Below are positions 61,029 to 64,000 of a stretch of 64,000 nt of DNA, one piece after another. This DNA is from Bacteroidota bacterium (GTDB taxonomy: Bacteria > Bacteroidota > Bacteroidia > Bacteroidales > Lentimicrobiaceae), in NCBI GenBank assembly GCA_023434665.1, contig JAEYSM010000023.1, positions 62,001 through 126,000 of the forward strand. The letters run 5' to 3'. Every line of letters starts with the position of its first letter. Positions within the stretch are counted from its first letter, which is position 1. Below the pieces are notes generated by a model. The model searched no databases, had not been told where the DNA came from, and was given only the letters and a program-made list of their open reading frames with translations. A program made the translations under genes and the position numbers.

Positions 61029-62759
61029 TTAGTTACGCAAATTCCATTGAGAGATAGCCATATTCCCCACTCCATCGCCGACAGTAAGAGTTAATAGATT
61101 TACTCCTTTTTCCATGATTGCATCTTTACGATACGTCAACATCCTGTTTTTAGCGTCATAATCGAGCAATATCCATTTGCCATTTATCTCTCCTCTATAT
61201 GTGCTTATTCCACTCAGGTTATCGGTAATCGTTATTCTTATTTCATTTGTCGTCGAAACATCCATCCCTTCCTTAAAATTTTGAGCACGAATTATAGGTG
61301 GAATCGTGTCAGCCATTACAGTATACTTGCCAAAATCGCGCAATTTTACTTTCATAAATCCATTTTCAAACTTACCCCCTACCGATGAAGGCTTATTGGC
61401 ATTGTTGAGTCTTACTACTACCAGTTTCGTTGTATCTACTTTTACATCACTTTTTACCCTGATATTCAAATCGTAATATTGATGCAATGGTACCATGGGG
61501 GTATGAATAGAATGTATTGATGAGTATGAATTGCTGAGAGATGGCGATTTCCCGTAGATGAAACGGATACTATCATATAAACAGTTTCCTGGAAGGCTAA
61601 TCCTCATATCAGGTGTTGCAAAATTATTAGTTTGGTTAACGGTGAACAATAAGCCTTCAGTTTTTATCCCACCAGTGGTTTTATCAGAGACTTTTGATTG
61701 TGGTTTAACACCTTTGACATAAAATCTGAGAACTGATTCGTTTAAATGGGAATCCTTAATAGTAATCTTGATATGGTGCAGCATTCCCGGCACAGCAGTG
61801 AAGTCTCCTTTTGAAGGATTATAAATGTACATATTCAGTTTATTGCCCGGATCAGTATGAGTTCGCATAAACTTAACATTGCTATTATAATAATTAGGAT
61901 AATCAATAAAACTATTGATGTATCGGGTTTCTGCAAAGCTGAATTTTTGCGCCTTCCACTCAAACACTCTAAGTGAATCGATGAAGACAGCATATTCAGT
62001 CACACCGTTTCTGTTGCTTGTTTCATTCATAAGATCAGATGCGCTGACGCCGAGTGAGAATCTACCTGCTATATAAATAGTATCAAAAATCTTCAAACGG
62101 TAAACTGGTCCCCATCCTGCAAGAGAAAGAGTTACCGGAGTTGCCTTATCGTTGATTGTAGAGTTCATACCTTCAGGATATATGCGAAGACCATGAAGCG
62201 TAGGTCGAATAAAATCTTTGACCTGTATACCGAAGAGAACAGGATCAATTGGCATTTCGGTCTTTGTATCCCTGATTTCAAAATGAAGATGTGGACCTTC
62301 TGATGAGCCGGAATTCCCCGATATGGCGATTATTTCCCCTTTAGATACTTTTAAAAGCCCTTTTGGCGGAAAAAGATCCACCGCAAAAGATTCTTTTTCA
62401 TACTGCCTTGCCCGTATCCAGTTGTCTATTGCCGCATTGAACTTTTGTAGGTGTGCATATACCGTTGTAAATCCATTAGGATGGTTGATATAAACGGCTT
62501 TGCCAAAACCACCAGGTTCAATTTTTATCCTAACAACATAACCTTCAGCACAAGCATAGACAGGTAGTCCTTCCTTTCCACCGGTGCGGATATCAATTCC
62601 CGAATGAAAATGGTTTCTTCTCAATTCTGCAAAGGAGCCGGATAATTGAAGAGTTCCTTTAAGAGGAGCCATGAAGTATTCGGTTGGGTAGCTCTGTGCC
62701 TTTAGATCTGTATAAACAACCGATATCAGTAAAGTAATCAGTAATAAGAATTTCGCCAT
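61029..62759 (-). CDS. M23-family zinc metallopeptidase
   Basis: 576 residues. Signal peptide (to about 22), M23/LytM domain at the N-terminus with zinc ligands H52 and D56 (NHFHSGIDIRTGG) and HLHFE further on, followed by a long beta-rich C-terminal region (about 180-576) of unknown fold. M23 enzymes cut peptidoglycan stem cross-links; periplasmic. The inverted order (peptidase first) is common in Bacteroidota. Confidence 0.87.
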   Translation of the reverse strand: MAKFLLLITLLISVVYTDLKAQSYPTEYFMAPLKGTLQLSGSFAELRRNHFHSGIDIRTGGKEGLPVYACAEGYVVRIKIEPGGFGKAVYINHPNGFTTVYAHLQKFNAAIDNWIRARQYEKESFAVDLFPPKGLLKVSKGEIIAISGNSGSSEGPHLHFEIRDTKTEMPIDPVLFGIQVKDFIRPTLHGLRIYPEGMNSTINDKATPVTLSLAGWGPVYRLKIFDTIYIAGRFSLGVSASDLMNETSNRNGVTEYAVFIDSLRVFEWKAQKFSFAETRYINSFIDYPNYYNSNVKFMRTHTDPGNKLNMYIYNPSKGDFTAVPGMLHHIKITIKDSHLNESVLRFYVKGVKPQSKVSDKTTGGIKTEGLLFTVNQTNNFATPDMRISLPGNCLYDSIRFIYGKSPSLSNSYSSIHSIHTPMVPLHQYYDLNIRVKSDVKVDTTKLVVVRLNNANKPSSVGGKFENGFMKVKLRDFGKYTVMADTIPPIIRAQNFKEGMDVSTTNEIRITITDNLSGISTYRGEINGKWILLDYDAKNRMLTYRKDAIMEKGVNLLTLTVGDGVGNMAISQWNLRN

Positions 62760-62957
62760 AAGGCAAAATTAGCCAATTTACTTTTTATAAAATGATGGCA
62801 TGTGGTTTGAATAAAAACTTCCTGGTGAAATTAACGTTATAGATATTATCCTACGCCATATACGGTCAGATTATCTATAACTCGTGTTACATTTTCGAAA
62901 TTCAGTAATTAACTAACATTCACAGCCCTAACTAAAATTACAAGTGTAACCATGTTG

Positions 62958-63455
62958 ATGGAAGATTTTCTGATTAAGCAATTAAGCATCCTTATTTTAA
63001 GCGCCATTAAATTCATGGTAGCAGCCCCGGCATCATACCTTTTTGGATATTCATATTTGCATACCATTCTGAACACTACTATAGGCGGTTGGATTGGCGT
63101 TTTGATTTTTTATTATTTAGGCAGGTATATTTTTTCACATTTTTCTTTTTGGAAAAAATTGGTCCGAAGATTTTATCGCAGAGTTACAGGCGGCTCTTTT
63201 AAAGCAGGTTTAATAAAAATCAACCAGGTGGAAACTCCAAAAGTGTTCACTCGCAGAAACAGATGGATTATCAAGATCAGAAACAGATATGGATTCCCGG
63301 GTTTGATCATCCTTACACCAGTACTACTTTCTATACCATTAGGTACTTTCCTGATTGTGAGATACTATTCATATCGTCGGGGTAAATTAGGCTGGCTAAC
63401 ACTTTCTGTTGTAGCCTGGTCTGTCATTCTTTCCACCTTTATCAATTTGTTCTAA
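62958..63455 (+). CDS. Small multi-pass membrane protein of unknown function
   Basis: 165 residues from ATG 62958 (an ATG two codons earlier also exists). Hydrophobic segments at about 8-30, 36-58 and 112-135, 145-165; a basic, Arg-rich cytoplasmic loop (KLVRRFYRRVTGG, KVFTRRNRWIIKIRNRYG). The FPGLIILTPVLLSIPLGTF region weakly recalls small multidrug-export/DedA-like proteins, not enough for a name. It precedes upxY by 43 bp. Confidence 0.65.
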   Translation: MEDFLIKQLSILILSAIKFMVAAPASYLFGYSYLHTILNTTIGGWIGVLIFYYLGRYIFSHFSFWKKLVRRFYRRVTGGSFKAGLIKINQVETPKVFTRRNRWIIKIRNRYGFPGLIILTPVLLSIPLGTFLIVRYYSYRRGKLGWLTLSVVAWSVILSTFINLF

Positions 63456-63498
63456 TTTTGCAGAAATCTGCTTAATACAGGAATCAACAGCTATTTTG

Positions 63499-64000
63499 AT
63501 GAAATGGTATGCTTGTTATACGAAACCAAGAGCTGAGAAAACCACTCAGACTCGCTTGATCAGGGCAGGTATAAATTGCTACCTTCCATTGAGAAAAGAA
63601 CGCAGGAGATGGTCTGACAGACTTAAGACTGTTACCGTTCCATTGTTTTCATCATACATTTTTGTTCAGATAGAGGAGCATGAATTCAATAAAACAAGAG
63701 TGGAAGGTGAAATTGTCGGTTTTATTTCCTTTAGTGGAATACCTGCTTCAATACCTGATGAGCAAATTGAAATTATTAAGAGAATTGCAAGTGATGCAGA
63801 AGAAGTGGAAGTAGTTCCTTCGGATATAAAACCGGGGGAAAAAATTCAAATTACAGGAGGGACCCTAATTGGAGTTCATGGGGAATTGATCAGACACCAG
63901 GGAAATCATAAAGTTCTTGTCAGATTAACAGAAATTGGACAGGGATTAGTTTTTACAATTGACAAAAGTTTGATTTCACCTGAAATTGATCATTCAGGCT
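63499..64000 (+). CDS. UpxY-family transcription antiterminator (NusG-like), cut by window edge
   Basis: About 167 codons visible, no stop. NusG N-terminal domain (KWYACYTKPRAEKTTQTRL, CYLPLRKERRRWSDRLK, PLFSSYIFVQI) and a KOW-like region (KPGEKIQITGGTLIGVHGEL). UpxY-type proteins in Bacteroidota are specific antiterminators placed at the start of capsule or exopolysaccharide operons, so a polysaccharide locus probably follows beyond 64000. It lacks the length and spacing of housekeeping NusG operons (secE/rplK absent). Confidence 0.85.
   Translation, partial: MKWYACYTKPRAEKTTQTRLIRAGINCYLPLRKERRRWSDRLKTVTVPLFSSYIFVQIEEHEFNKTRVEGEIVGFISFSGIPASIPDEQIEIIKRIASDAEEVEVVPSDIKPGEKIQITGGTLIGVHGELIRHQGNHKVLVRLTEIGQGLVFTIDKSLISPEIDHSG

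Overview
The window is chromosomal DNA of an anaerobic, fermentative member of the Bacteroidota (Bacteroidales/Marinilabiliales-like). The evidence is Bacteroidota-type promoters (TAnnTTTG at -7, twice with TTG/TTTG 19 bp upstream), type IX secretion (T9SS) genes and CTD-tagged cargo, an Nqr sodium pump with ApbE, a DUF6266-like protein and an UpxY-type antiterminator. The DNA is AT-rich and gene-dense. I see no phage, insertion sequence, CRISPR array or rRNA.

Layout. 1-6769 (minus): nqrABCDEF plus apbE (cut by the window edge), a Na+-translocating NADH:quinone reductase with its flavin transferase. 6962-15344: T9SS plug protein, dnaX, clpB, pyrophosphatase, a CoA-binding protein and a T9SS type B cargo protein. 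15331-17325 (minus): hydG with two small TM1266-like regulators. 17480-19271: MBL hydrolase and ribF. 19367-31199: the hydrogenase island. 31234-36600: OsmC, a small membrane protein, trmH, rpsF-rpsR-rplI, wecB, radC, rpsT and tRNA-Glu. 36660-44755 (minus): an unknown protein, an FAD protein, porT, heptose-7-P kinase, a RecD-like helicase and a TamA-like lipoprotein. 44899-50175: two large secreted T9SS proteins. 50781-54322: tRNA-Val, a DUF6266-like gene behind 11-bp repeats, a FemAB/GNAT protein, ispF and lplA. 54583-60882: two paralogous FN3 surface proteins, a secreted tyrosinase and porV. 61029-64000: M23 peptidase, a membrane protein and a partial upxY, which suggests a polysaccharide locus just beyond the edge.

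The most interesting region is 19367-31199. A minus-strand operon encodes an electron-bifurcating-type [FeFe] hydrogenase (hydC, hydB, hydA), then a sensory [FeFe]-hydrogenase-like protein fused to a histidine kinase, a single-domain response regulator, a receiver-kinase hybrid and the NADH/NAD+ sensor Rex. Divergent from it lies a plus-strand operon with a thioredoxin-like [2Fe-2S] protein, a second sensory hydrogenase ending in a PAS domain, and a SpoIIE/PP2C phosphatase. The 126-bp divergent region carries two adjacent Rex-type palindromes. The inferred circuit is that H2 (two sensory hydrogenases) and NADH (Rex) jointly control a hydrogenase that consumes NADH and ferredoxin. HydA itself has Asp at the position of the proton-relay cysteine (299 in CpI numbering) and Arg in place of Lys358.
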